In this document: positions 22,045 through 30,999 of the stretch, one piece after another
Numbering within the stretch: position 1 is the first letter of the stretch
Layout: every line of letters starts with the position of its first letter
Assembly: GCA_023667055.1 (NCBI GenBank)
Contig: JAMPAV010000022.1
Location: 1-32,054, forward strand
DNA from: Muribaculum sp.
GTDB lineage: Bacteria > Bacteroidota > Bacteroidia > Bacteroidales > Muribaculaceae
DNA: 32,054 nucleotides
Direction of reading: 5' to 3'
The notes under the pieces: model-generated
Databases searched by the model: none
What the model saw: the letters and a program-made list of their open reading frames with translations, nothing else
Told to the model about the DNA's origin: nothing
Position numbers and translations under genes: made by a program

Positions 22045-23823
22045 ATGAAACTAATCAAGTTACAAATGCTGTTGTTGCTGTGCCTGATTGCATCATTCTC
22101 AATCACGGCAGAGAAGAAATCGTATATCCAGAATGACTCTTTCTGGTTTACCGAAGACAACAAGCCGATGTTCACCCCGGGAGGAGGTATTTTCATCTTT
22201 ACAGACCCCGACACGGGCAAGGACACTTATTACTGGTATGGCGTCAAGTATCAGGAATTTGTCGATTATGTCCCTGATGCGCTTAAAGCGAGCAATAGCA
22301 ACATCACGCATTTTCTCGGCGTCACATGCTACAAATCTGACGATCTCATTAACTGGACCTACGTGAACGACATTGTCACCAATGCCACTCTTCCGGATTT
22401 TGGATGGTGGTTGGGCCGATGCGGTGTGGCATACATCAAGGAAAAGAACAAGTATGCACTCTTTATTCAATACAACGACCTGGTAGGGGTATTCACATGC
22501 GACACACCGGGCGGAAACTACACCTTTCATCAGACTATCGACATGAAGTCTAAAATCAGCACCACCAACACCGGCGACCAGACAGTGTTTACTGATGATG
22601 ATGGGCAATCATATCTTTGCTATTCGAAGGCAAACGGACGCAACCGCATGTATATTTCCAAAATAGGAGTGACCGACAACGGCAAAATCGGACTTCTTGA
22701 CTGCAACAAGATCTATGACGGCTCGGGACGAGAGGGCAACTGTATGTTTAAATATAATGGCAAATATTATGTGTGCGCCTCTGACTTGTATGGTTGGAAT
22801 GCATCAAACCTATATTATCTTGAAGCCGAGAGTATTTATGGCCCATACAAACCCGCCAACAGCATGAAGGTTATGCCGGGATCGGCCGATGACTATGGCC
22901 ATGTCACCCAGACAGGTTTCTTCTTCACCGTAAGAGGCAGCGAGGAAGAGACCGTCATAGCCTGTGGCGACCGCTGGGCGGGATTTGCCGGCAATGGCAA
23001 TGGCTTCAGCCAGTGGTGTCCGGTATCCTTTGATGACGGAACACCATATTTTAACTCGCTCAGCAATTGGACCATTGATCATGAGACAGGCCACTGGAGT
23101 GTCGGACCTTTCAATAACTATGCCAAAAACTGGAGTTTTGAGGCCGACCGTGTCTCAATACCAAGCAGCAACAAGCCTTCACAAGGCTACCTGCGCGGCT
23201 GGACCACAGAGGTGATAGCAGGGAACAAGGTGGCCATAGGAGGAACTGACAGCCCCACGCTCAATGTAAAGAATACATCTGACGACCGCAAGACCGTGAT
23301 GGGCAATTTTTCCATGAATATATCTGACAAAACAGACTTCAAGCGCAAGGTGTATCAGACTGTCAAATCTTCCGACCGGGTAAAAATCAGCGATGGAATC
23401 TATTCTTTAAAAGCAAAAGTCAAATGCGGAGATGGCTTTAACGAAATGCGGATGTATGCCATCAGTCCGAACAAAACGGACCTTAATTATCATGTGGATA
23501 TCCCAAATACCAACGGTGAATGGATGACTGCAGAAATACCTGAGATCAAAGTTATGGGAGAATGTGTGGAGATTGGTTTCACAGCGGATGCCAAAGCCAA
23601 TGCACAGTGTAAAATAGATGATGTGGAGTTAATGTTTGTCAGAGAGATGACACCGGAAGAAATAGAGGCATCTGTCATATCGCCAGAAACTGATGGTACG
23701 ACTGAAATAGAATATTATTCAGTGGAGGGTTATAGACTCAACCGACTGCAGCCGGGACTCAATATAGTTGTTTCCTCCAAAGATGGAAACCGTTCGGTTG
23801 CTAAAATACATCTTTGCGATTAA
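22045..23823 (+). CDS. GH43-like glycoside hydrolase, exported
   Basis: 592 residues with a signal peptide (MKLIKLQMLLLLCLIASFS). The five-bladed propeller covers about 25-340: YYWYGVKYQE, then CYKSDDLINWTYVN, TGDQTVFTDDDGQSYLCYSK (Asp178, pKa modulator position) and REGNCMFKYNGKYYV (Glu230, general acid). The expected N-terminal base Asp is not obvious: the region reads TPGGGIFIFTDPDTG. A C-terminal beta-sandwich (about 360-545) probably binds carbohydrate, and the last 35 residues (EYYSVEGYRL onward) resemble a surface-sorting tail. Likely an exo-acting arabinosidase, xylosidase or galactosidase. It heads the GH43-GH31-uxuA-yhcH run. Confidence 0.8.
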   Translation: MKLIKLQMLLLLCLIASFSITAEKKSYIQNDSFWFTEDNKPMFTPGGGIFIFTDPDTGKDTYYWYGVKYQEFVDYVPDALKASNSNITHFLGVTCYKSDDLINWTYVNDIVTNATLPDFGWWLGRCGVAYIKEKNKYALFIQYNDLVGVFTCDTPGGNYTFHQTIDMKSKISTTNTGDQTVFTDDDGQSYLCYSKANGRNRMYISKIGVTDNGKIGLLDCNKIYDGSGREGNCMFKYNGKYYVCASDLYGWNASNLYYLEAESIYGPYKPANSMKVMPGSADDYGHVTQTGFFFTVRGSEEETVIACGDRWAGFAGNGNGFSQWCPVSFDDGTPYFNSLSNWTIDHETGHWSVGPFNNYAKNWSFEADRVSIPSSNKPSQGYLRGWTTEVIAGNKVAIGGTDSPTLNVKNTSDDRKTVMGNFSMNISDKTDFKRKVYQTVKSSDRVKISDGIYSLKAKVKCGDGFNEMRMYAISPNKTDLNYHVDIPNTNGEWMTAEIPEIKVMGECVEIGFTADAKANAQCKIDDVELMFVREMTPEEIEASVISPETDGTTEIEYYSVEGYRLNRLQPGLNIVVSSKDGNRSVAKIHLCD

Positions 23824-23840
23824 CCATAAACTTATACATC

Positions 23841-26234
23841 ATGAAACGATTTGGAATATTCGGAATTGTGCTTGCCGCTTCATTTGCATCAATTGAGGCG
23901 GAAAATGTTTCCGTGGAGTTTTATACTCCGCAGATTGTAAGGATATCAAAAGCACCTGCCGGTAAAAATGTTGCCGACAGGCAATCAGAAATTGTTATCG
24001 CCACTCCGGAGAATGTCAAGGTAGCGAAAAGTGTCAAAAACGGTGTGGCTTCCTATAAGGCCAAGAACCTGACTGTCACCGTGGATGAGAACACCGGAAA
24101 AGTATCATTCTATCAGCCTAATGGCGAACTTCTTCTCACTGAAGGAGCATATTCCTTTACCCCCATCGAGTCAGGTCTCGACAAAGGGAAATATAAGGTG
24201 ATGCAAAGTTTTGCTCTTGAGGCAGAAGAACCGATCTACGGAGTGGGGATGCTCCAGAACGGCAAGATGTCGCAACGCGGCGAACACCGCAAGATGCAGC
24301 AGTCCAACCTTGAGGACTATGCAAGCTTCTTCCAGAGCATCAAGGGCTACGGAATATACTGGGACAATTATTCACCCACATACATCAACGACAACGAGAC
24401 ACTCGAACTTGAGAGTCAGGTGGGCGATGCGGTTGACTATTATTTCATGTACGGAGGGGATGCCGACGGAGTGATAGCCAATATGCGTCACCTCACGGGG
24501 CATGTGCCGATGCTGCCGCTATGGACCTACGGCTTTCACCAGAGCCGCGAACGATACAAGACACAGAAGGAACTGACAGATGTAGTGGATAAATACCGTG
24601 AGCTCGGCATCCCATTCGATGGAATCATACAGGACTGGCAATATTGGGGCAGCAACTACACATGGAATGCCATGGAATTCATAAATCCCGATTTCAGCCG
24701 CGCCCAGAAAATGATTGACCATGTGCATGATAAAAATGCCCACATAAGCATCAGTATCTGGCAAAGTTTCGGTCCACACACCAAAGCCTACAAGGAACTT
24801 GATGACAAAGGTCTCCTTTTCTCATTTGAGACATGGCCTGAGTCCGGACTCACCCAGTGGCCTCCGCGTCGCGACTATCTCTCGGGGGTAAGGGTATATG
24901 ACAGCTACAGTCCGGAAGCACGCGACATATATTGGAACAATCTGAAACGCCTTCACGACATGGGCATAGACGCATGGTGGATGGACTCCACTGACCCCGA
25001 CCACATGCAATACAAAGAATCGGACCTTGACCAGCCGTGTGCGATGGGAAGCTATCGCAGTGTCCGGAATCTTTTCCCCTTCATGTGTGTGGGTGGCGTG
25101 GATGAACATCAGCGAGCCACTGACAAGGACAAGCGAGTGTTTATCCTGACACGCAGTTATTTCGCCGGTCAGCAACGATATGGCGCCAATACCTGGAGCG
25201 GAGATGTGGGCAGTTCCTGGGACTCTTTCAGGAAACAGGTGCCTTTGTGTCTGAACCATACGCTAACAGCCAATCCCAACGTAAACACCGACATAGGCGG
25301 ATTTTTCGCGAATGCCTACAATAGGAAATCCAACGACAATTCAGCCACCAAGAATCCACAGTATCAGGAACTTTATGCAAGGTGGATGCAGTTTGGCCTT
25401 TTCAACCCGATGATGCGCAGTCATGGCACGGAGGTATATCGCGAACTTTACCATTATGGCAAGGAAGGGGATCCTATATATGACGCATTGCTTGATGCGG
25501 TTAAGTTCCGGTATCGTCTTTTGCCTTACATCTACGGCACAGCGAGAAAGGTTACCACAGAAGATGACAGCTACATGCGTGCCCTTTTCATGGACTTCAA
25601 AGATGACAAAAACACCTGGGACAACGGGCGACAGTTTATGTTCGGACGCAATCTGCTCGTTTGTCCGGTGCTTGACCCTCTTTACACACAGGAAAAGATA
25701 GTGAAAACGGATGCCATGAGCGGTTGGGACCACAAGGACAGCGATGTCAACGAGGGCGGATGGCCGACAGTGGATTGGACACAACCCAAGACATACGAGG
25801 TATATTTGCCTGCGGGTGCCGACTGGTATGACTATCGCACCAACAAGCTTTACAATGGAGGACAGAAACTCACTGCAGATGCACCAATCGCTTACTCCCC
25901 GCTATATGTGAAAGCCGGAAGTATCCTTCCACTTGCCGAGGAGATGCAGTATTCGAACGAGAAGCCTTGGGACTATCTGACAGTGAATGTATATCCCGGT
26001 GCTGATGCAGAGTTTGACCTTTATGAAGACGAGGGCGACAACTACAATTACCTCGATGGCAAATTCTCCAACATCAAGTTGTCATGGAATGACAAGAAAC
26101 GCACACTTACCATAGGCAGACGCGAGGGAAGTTATGAAGGAATGCCGGAACAGCGCACATTCAAGGTAGTGCTACCCGACGGCAAATCCAAGGAGGTGAA
26201 ATACTCAGGCGGCAAGATGTCGGTCAAAATGTAA
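23841..26234 (+). CDS. Glycoside hydrolase family 31
   Basis: 797 residues from ATG 23841, which starts the signal peptide (MKRFGIFGIVLAASFASIEA). An earlier in-frame ATG at 23814 overlaps the GH43 gene and is rejected. Domains: N-terminal mutarotase-like beta sandwich (about 20-215), (beta/alpha)8 barrel (about 215-610), then DUF5110 (about 690-790). The nucleophile is Asp382 in GIDAWWMDSTDPD; the acid/base is Asp455 in WSGDVGSSWDSF. This WWMDST form is common in Bacteroidetes GH31 enzymes, which include alpha-xylosidases and alpha-glucosidases; specificity cannot be read. Periplasmic. It lies 17 bases after the GH43 stop and 25 before uxuA. Confidence 0.9.
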   Translation: MKRFGIFGIVLAASFASIEAENVSVEFYTPQIVRISKAPAGKNVADRQSEIVIATPENVKVAKSVKNGVASYKAKNLTVTVDENTGKVSFYQPNGELLLTEGAYSFTPIESGLDKGKYKVMQSFALEAEEPIYGVGMLQNGKMSQRGEHRKMQQSNLEDYASFFQSIKGYGIYWDNYSPTYINDNETLELESQVGDAVDYYFMYGGDADGVIANMRHLTGHVPMLPLWTYGFHQSRERYKTQKELTDVVDKYRELGIPFDGIIQDWQYWGSNYTWNAMEFINPDFSRAQKMIDHVHDKNAHISISIWQSFGPHTKAYKELDDKGLLFSFETWPESGLTQWPPRRDYLSGVRVYDSYSPEARDIYWNNLKRLHDMGIDAWWMDSTDPDHMQYKESDLDQPCAMGSYRSVRNLFPFMCVGGVDEHQRATDKDKRVFILTRSYFAGQQRYGANTWSGDVGSSWDSFRKQVPLCLNHTLTANPNVNTDIGGFFANAYNRKSNDNSATKNPQYQELYARWMQFGLFNPMMRSHGTEVYRELYHYGKEGDPIYDALLDAVKFRYRLLPYIYGTARKVTTEDDSYMRALFMDFKDDKNTWDNGRQFMFGRNLLVCPVLDPLYTQEKIVKTDAMSGWDHKDSDVNEGGWPTVDWTQPKTYEVYLPAGADWYDYRTNKLYNGGQKLTADAPIAYSPLYVKAGSILPLAEEMQYSNEKPWDYLTVNVYPGADAEFDLYEDEGDNYNYLDGKFSNIKLSWNDKKRTLTIGRREGSYEGMPEQRTFKVVLPDGKSKEVKYSGGKMSVKM

Positions 26235-26259
26235 ACGTTTAAATTCAAAAGTAAAATAT

Positions 26260-27429
26260 ATGGAAAAGACATGGCGTTGGTTTGGACCCAACGATAAAAT
26301 CACCCTCCGGATGCTACGCGAGATTGGAGTGGAGGGTATCGTCACTGCCCTCCACCATATTCCCAATGGTGAAGTGTGGAGCTATGAAGAGGTGATGAAA
26401 ATGAAAAACTACATTGAGGAGCATGGACTCCGATGGAGTGTGGTGGAGAGTCTCCCGGTATCAGAATCCATAAAATACGGGGGCGAAGACCGCGACCAAC
26501 TGATTGAGAACTATAAGGAGAGTCTGGCAAACCTTGGCAAAGCCGGAGTGAAGACCATCTGCTACAATTTCATGCCGGTCCTTGACTGGGCACGCACCGA
26601 TCTGGAATACCCCAACCCCGACGGCACATCCAACCTCTATTTCAACAAGGCAGAGTTTGCATATTTCGATATCAACATACTGAAACGCGAAGGGGCGGAG
26701 AAGGACTATGACGAGGAAACTCTCCGCCGTATGCGCGAGGAGGTTGCGCCTCGAATGGATGCAGAGGGTGAGAAACGTCTTGTGGATAATATCATCGTTA
26801 AGACCCAGGGATTTGTCAATGGCAATATTTCGGAAAAAGACCTGAAACCTGTGGAGAAATTCCGCAGTCTGCTTGAACTCTACAAGGGAATTGATGCCGA
26901 CAAACTTCGAGCCAACATGGCATACTTCCTTAATGCAATCATGCCGGTATGCGATGAATATGACATAAACATGTGTGTGCATCCCGATGATCCTCCTATG
27001 CAGATACTCGGCCTTCCCCGCATCGTGACCTGTGATGCTGACATTCAGGCCTTCCTCGATGCAGTGCCTAATCCACATAATGGCCTCACTTTCTGTGCCG
27101 GATCGCTCAGCGGAAGTGCACACAATGACGTGCCGGCACTGGCGAAGAAATATGCATCGCGCACTCATTTCGTGCATGCACGCATCTGCCAGCCACAGCC
27201 CAACGGCGACTTCAAGGAGGCTTCGCATCTTGATCCGAGGCTGATTGATGTGGTCCGCACATTCGAGACTGAGCGTCCGGGAGTCCCGATGCGAGTGGAC
27301 CATGCGCCCCTGATGCTTGGAGATGAGAAGATGGGCTACAACGCCGGTTATTCCTTCCACGGACGTATGCTTGCACTTGGCATGGTGTCGGGAATGATGG
27401 CGACGATTCAATCGGAGATTAATAAATAG
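26260..27429 (+). CDS. uxuA: Mannonate dehydratase
   Basis: 389 residues, normal for UxuA. Recognisable blocks are RWFGPNDKITLRMLREIGVE at the start, CYNFMPVLDW (101-110), MCVHPDDPP (238-246, metal ligand His241), FCAGSLSG (278-285, Cys279), FVHAR (304-308, His306) and RVDHAPLM (345-352, Asp347, His348). It dehydrates D-mannonate to 2-keto-3-deoxygluconate in cytoplasmic glucuronate breakdown. Placement after GH43 and GH31 genes implies that the glycan target of the operon contains glucuronic acid or that its products pass through the hexuronate route. A heptamer array follows the stop. Confidence 0.95.
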   Translation: MEKTWRWFGPNDKITLRMLREIGVEGIVTALHHIPNGEVWSYEEVMKMKNYIEEHGLRWSVVESLPVSESIKYGGEDRDQLIENYKESLANLGKAGVKTICYNFMPVLDWARTDLEYPNPDGTSNLYFNKAEFAYFDINILKREGAEKDYDEETLRRMREEVAPRMDAEGEKRLVDNIIVKTQGFVNGNISEKDLKPVEKFRSLLELYKGIDADKLRANMAYFLNAIMPVCDEYDINMCVHPDDPPMQILGLPRIVTCDADIQAFLDAVPNPHNGLTFCAGSLSGSAHNDVPALAKKYASRTHFVHARICQPQPNGDFKEASHLDPRLIDVVRTFETERPGVPMRVDHAPLMLGDEKMGYNAGYSFHGRMLALGMVSGMMATIQSEINK

Positions 27430-27457
27430 TTTAAGGTTTAGAGTTTAAGGTTTAATT
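27430..27457. repeat. Heptamer array after uxuA
   Basis: Four 7-base units, TTTAAGG, TTTAGAG, TTTAAGG, TTTAATT, begin at the base after the uxuA stop codon. They are the complement of the CCTTAAA/CTCTAAA family seen at 11372, 13384 and 29364. Confidence 0.8.
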
Positions 27458-27510
27458 TATCGGAAAGGTATTCCGAGGGATGGCAACCGAACTCCTAAAA
27501 AAATTATGAT

Positions 27511-28050
27511 ATGAAGGAATTCAGTAAAGAAGAGGCCATGGCGTGGATGGACAGCCGCGCCTGGGCTAAAGGTCTTGAACTTAAGGCAGACGAGACTATA
27601 GATGCAGTGGAATTTGCACAGCAGTATGCAGCAAACCAGGAACTTTGGGACGCTCTTTTCGCGTGGCTGAAGAATACAGACCTGAAGACCGTAGAGGCAG
27701 GGAAGCATGATATTGTGCCCGGACGTCTTTGGGTAAACATCCTTGAATATACACCGAAAAGTGCTGAAGACACCAAGATTGAGAGTCATGAGAACTTCAT
27801 CGACCTTCAATATACCTTTGAGGGTGATGAACTGATGGGACTTGCAGGTCATGTCATCCCAACAGGTCCGTATGATCCAGTCAAGGACAAGACCAACTAC
27901 ACCACCGATGAGGAAATATCATACGTGCCTGCACCCAACGACACTTTCTTCCTCTATTTCCCGAAAGACATGCATCAGCCATCTGTCCGCGCTCATGAGA
28001 ATGCCGGACCCAGCCGCAAGGCGGTAGGCAAGATTGAATACGCAAGATAA
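27511..28050 (+). CDS. YhcH/YjgK/YiaL family sugar protein
   Basis: 179 residues of the DUF386 cupin-like family: HDIVPGRLWVNILEYTPK (about 69-86), ESHENFIDLQYTFEGDELMG (about 92-111, His in the metal pocket), and FFLYFPKDMHQPSVRAHE (about 146-163). E. coli members are linked to sugar anomer handling (YhcH/NanQ acts on N-acetylneuraminate). Here the position behind uxuA suggests an anomerase-like or accessory role in hexuronate use, although the window also encodes nonulosonate synthesis. A strong terminator follows, closing the operon. Confidence 0.85.
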   Translation: MKEFSKEEAMAWMDSRAWAKGLELKADETIDAVEFAQQYAANQELWDALFAWLKNTDLKTVEAGKHDIVPGRLWVNILEYTPKSAEDTKIESHENFIDLQYTFEGDELMGLAGHVIPTGPYDPVKDKTNYTTDEEISYVPAPNDTFFLYFPKDMHQPSVRAHENAGPSRKAVGKIEYAR

Positions 28051-28065
28051 CAACTATTTATAACC

Positions 28066-28103
28066 AAAGAAGTTGACTCCGGCAAGAGTCAACTTCTTTT
28101 TTT
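28066..28103 (+). terminator. Intrinsic terminator of the GH43-yhcH operon
   Basis: A perfect 14-bp stem (28066-28079 with 28086-28099, core GAAGTTGACTC), a 6-base loop CGGCAA, then a T-run. It starts 16 bases after the yhcH-like stop. Confidence 0.9.
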
Positions 28104-28200
28104 GCTAAAGACAATATCTTTGTACATAAGTCTTAAGATTCATGATAATAAAGTACACTTTGAATAAGTCTGAAGAATGAAGAATGAAGAAGCCTTAGAA

Positions 28201-28232
28201 TTTGGAAAAATGCCGAAGTTTTGTTAATTTTG
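28201..28232 (+). promoter_or_regulatory. Promoter with start codon at the transcription start
   Basis: TTTG (28201-28204) and TAATTTTG (28225-28232) are 20 bases apart, a full consensus match. The only possible start codon of the lipoprotein, ATG 28237, lies 4 bases past the -7 box, so transcription should begin at or next to the A of ATG. Confidence 0.75.
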
Positions 28233-28236
28233 TGGC

Positions 28237-29367
28237 ATGAAGACAATTCAATCAGCAATCATAAAGATTCTTTTTCTTGTGTTGCTTTCCGGATGCATGA
28301 AGAATGAGTTCTCCCTGCAATTTGAGTTTCCAAAAGACCATATAGGCAATTATATGGTGGATTATTATGCCTGGGACTCAAAAAAAGGCAGTTGGATAGA
28401 AAGCGTGGCCTCCGTGCAAGGTGGAAAGGCCACGGTGAGGTGTATTACCAACCGTCCCACTCTGGTATATATCCGTGACGCGTCATCATCGTCCAATTCA
28501 ATTGTGGTCTATGCAGAGCGGGGCGACGAACTTGTCATCTCCGGCGACAAATCCGACATGAACACTTGGATGGTGAAAGGTAATAAGGAATCCAAACGCT
28601 GGAGCGAATGGAGAAATAAAAATGCTTCTGTCCTTTTCAATGGCAAAGAGAATTTCTCAAAAGAGAAGGAAAAAGCGATTTCAGACTTCGTCAACGCCAA
28701 CAAGAACAGCGCATTGTCCACCATGATTCTTCTGACTGAATGGGATAGGAACGTTAATCCGGATGGGTTTCTGAAGCTCTGGAATTCCATAGACGACGAT
28801 GCCAAGGACAGGCAATTGCTTGAGATGTGCGGATGTCCTGATCTTATCGGAGTGGAGTTTGAGGTAAATGCCGAAGGCAAATTGGCAAGGACAAAAGAAA
28901 ACAAACATAAGCAGCTTGTGTTCCGCACAAGAGACAACGGCTTGGATACATTGAAATTCAACAAAGTAAAATCTTCATTGTTATATTTCTTCACTGAAAA
29001 CAACTCCGAACGCGGAGTTGTAATGGATTCGATAAAGGCTTTGACCAAGACCTACAATGATTCCACCAAAAGAATAATCGCCGACATCTGTCTGCGACCT
29101 GACAGCATGGTATGGATCAATTCCTTGCGAAGCGACACTATAAAGGGGATGGTCAGGGCATGGTCTCCGGCCGGCTTTGCCGACCATAACCTGATAAGGC
29201 TCGGAGTGATACGTGAACCCTGGTTTATTGTCATGCGAAAGGATGGTACAGACGCATACAGCGGCAAAGACCTTAACGATGCCATAGCCGCCTTCCGCAA
29301 AGAAATGGACAAAAAAGAGACTGCAAAATCTGCTCCAAAATCCTCTTCAAAAAAGCACGACTCTTAA
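28237..29367 (+). CDS. Lipoprotein with TlpA-like fold lacking CxxC
   Basis: 376 residues. Signal peptide II with lipobox LLSGC (Cys20). The N-terminal part (about 25-130) is beta-rich like DUF4369 of Bacteroidetes thioredoxin-type lipoproteins, and a helical linker follows. The C-terminal part (about 245-360) follows the TlpA layout: SLLYFFTENNSERGVVMDSI, then DTIKGMVRAWSPAGF and LGVIREPWFIVMRKDGTDAY with the cis-Pro strand. At the position of the redox CxxC the sequence has NNSERG, so it should not be a thiol-disulfide enzyme. The tail (KKETAKSAPKSSSKKHDS) is basic and low-complexity. It is probably translated from a leaderless mRNA. Role unknown, at the cell envelope. Confidence 0.75.
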   Translation: MKTIQSAIIKILFLVLLSGCMKNEFSLQFEFPKDHIGNYMVDYYAWDSKKGSWIESVASVQGGKATVRCITNRPTLVYIRDASSSSNSIVVYAERGDELVISGDKSDMNTWMVKGNKESKRWSEWRNKNASVLFNGKENFSKEKEKAISDFVNANKNSALSTMILLTEWDRNVNPDGFLKLWNSIDDDAKDRQLLEMCGCPDLIGVEFEVNAEGKLARTKENKHKQLVFRTRDNGLDTLKFNKVKSSLLYFFTENNSERGVVMDSIKALTKTYNDSTKRIIADICLRPDSMVWINSLRSDTIKGMVRAWSPAGFADHNLIRLGVIREPWFIVMRKDGTDAYSGKDLNDAIAAFRKEMDKKETAKSAPKSSSKKHDS

Positions 29368-29419
29368 CCCTTAACTCTTAACTCTTAACCCTTAACCCTT
29401 AACTCTTAACTCTTACTCC
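29364..29419. repeat. Eight-unit heptamer array as the yifB leader
   Basis: Units TTAACCC, TTAACTC, TTAACTC, TTAACCC, TTAACCC, TTAACTC, TTAACTC, TTACTCC run without a break. The first contains the lipoprotein stop codon and the last ends 2 bases before the yifB ATG. No Shine-Dalgarno site fits in this leader. Confidence 0.9.
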
Positions 29420-29421
29420 CG

Positions 29422-30996
29422 ATGCTCACCAAAGTATATTCCGCTGCCATTTCAGGCATCGATGCCATAGTGGTCACGATAGAGACCGCAGTAAAGAAAG
29501 GCACGCTTTTCAGCATTGTCGGTCTCGCTGACACCGCTGTCAAAGAGGCCTACACACGAATCACGACTGCCCTGATGCAGAGTGGCATCGGATTTCCCCA
29601 CAAAAGCACCATCATAAATCTCTCTCCGGCTGATGTGAAGAAAGAAGGGGCTGCATTCGACCTGCCGATGGCCATTGGAGTGCTTGCCGCCAATGAGAAG
29701 ATACCGAGCGAGCATTTGGGTGAGTATATGATCATGGGCGAATTGTCGCTCGACGGATCAGTGCTACCCGTGAAAGGCGTGCTTCCTATGGCAATCAAGG
29801 CTCGCGAGATGGGTTTCAAGCGTCTCATTGTGCCGGAGGCAAATGTCACCGAGGCGGCTATAGTGAATAAGGTGGAGGTATTTGGAATTAAAGATATTGC
29901 CGGCGCCGTCAATGTCATTGCAGGCACATCCGACCTGCAACCCACAATAATCAATACCCGCGAGATATTTGCAGCCGAGGCCGACAATTTTGATTTTGAT
30001 TTCTCCGAAGTTAAGGGACAGGACAGTGTAAAGAGGGCTTTCGAGGTTGCATGTGCCGGAGGTCACAATCTCCTGATGGTTGGTCCTCCCGGAGCCGGAA
30101 AGTCAATGATGGCGAAACGTCTCCCATCCATCCTGCCACCGCTAAGCCTTGCCGAGGCTCTGGAGACCACAAAGATCCACTCCGTAGCCGGAAAATTGCA
30201 GCGTGGATCCATGCTGATGACAAAACGTCCGTTCCGCACTCCGCACCATACGGTCTCTCCTGTTGCTCTTGTAGGAGGTGGTGCAAATCCAATGCCAGGC
30301 GAGATTTCCCTTGCCCACAACGGAGTTCTCTTTCTGGATGAGTTTCCGGAATTTTCACGTTCAGTCTTGGAGGTGCTGCGGCAACCAATCGAAGACCGCA
30401 CCATTACCGTGTCACGTGCAAAATATACTGTGGATTACCCCGCCTCGTTCATGCTTGTGGCGTCGATGAACCCATGTCCCTGTGGCTATTATGGGCATCC
30501 CACCAAAAGATGCACATGTGCTCCGGGCGCAGTGTCGAGATACATGAACCGTATTTCCGGTCCGCTTCTCGACCGCATTGACATCCAGTGTGAGATAGAG
30601 CCGGTGGCATTCGATGACATGACCAACCGCGAACCGGGAGAACCAAGCAGTTCCATTCGTGACCGGGTGATTCGTGCGAGAGGCATACAGACTCTTCGGT
30701 TCAAGAATGAAAAACGGGTGTATTGCAACGCACAGATGAATTCCCGTCTGCTCCATGAATACGCATGGCCCGATGAGGAGGGGCTCGCCAAACTCAAGGA
30801 CCGCATGACCAGGCTCAACATGTCGGCGCGTGCCTTCGACCGCATACTCCGTGTGGCGCGAACGATAGCCGACCTTGACTACGCTGCCACCATGACAGCA
30901 GAGGAAGCAGTCGCAGCCCCCGTGCTCAGCCGCCATATAGCCGAAGCCATCGGCTACCGAGCCCTCGACCGCGCCTCCTACGGCACTCTTTTCTGA
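29422..30996 (+). CDS. YifB/ComM Mg-chelatase-like AAA+ ATPase
   Basis: 524 residues. An N-terminal ChlI-like (Lon-protease-fold) domain (about 20-175) has GLADTAVKEAYTRI and INLSPADVKKEG. The AAA+ core follows: Walker A GPPGAGKS (221-228), FRTPHHTVS, GEISLAHNGVLFLDEFPEF with Walker B (301-310), then a cysteine-rich NPCPCGYYG...RCTC segment, and the C-terminal Mg_chelatase_C domain (about 405-515). ComM relatives are hexameric helicases that promote branch migration during uptake and integration of DNA. All motifs are intact. It follows the lipoprotein across the heptamer array and converges on the Rhs remnant. Confidence 0.95.
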   Translation: MLTKVYSAAISGIDAIVVTIETAVKKGTLFSIVGLADTAVKEAYTRITTALMQSGIGFPHKSTIINLSPADVKKEGAAFDLPMAIGVLAANEKIPSEHLGEYMIMGELSLDGSVLPVKGVLPMAIKAREMGFKRLIVPEANVTEAAIVNKVEVFGIKDIAGAVNVIAGTSDLQPTIINTREIFAAEADNFDFDFSEVKGQDSVKRAFEVACAGGHNLLMVGPPGAGKSMMAKRLPSILPPLSLAEALETTKIHSVAGKLQRGSMLMTKRPFRTPHHTVSPVALVGGGANPMPGEISLAHNGVLFLDEFPEFSRSVLEVLRQPIEDRTITVSRAKYTVDYPASFMLVASMNPCPCGYYGHPTKRCTCAPGAVSRYMNRISGPLLDRIDIQCEIEPVAFDDMTNREPGEPSSSIRDRVIRARGIQTLRFKNEKRVYCNAQMNSRLLHEYAWPDEEGLAKLKDRMTRLNMSARAFDRILRVARTIADLDYAATMTAEEAVAAPVLSRHIAEAIGYRALDRASYGTLF

Positions 30997-30999
30997 CGC

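Noticed and set aside
26461..27411. Minus-strand 316-residue frame opposite uxuA
   Set aside because: It is the complement of a strongly conserved gene, has Cys/His-rich nonsense composition and no recognisable motif.
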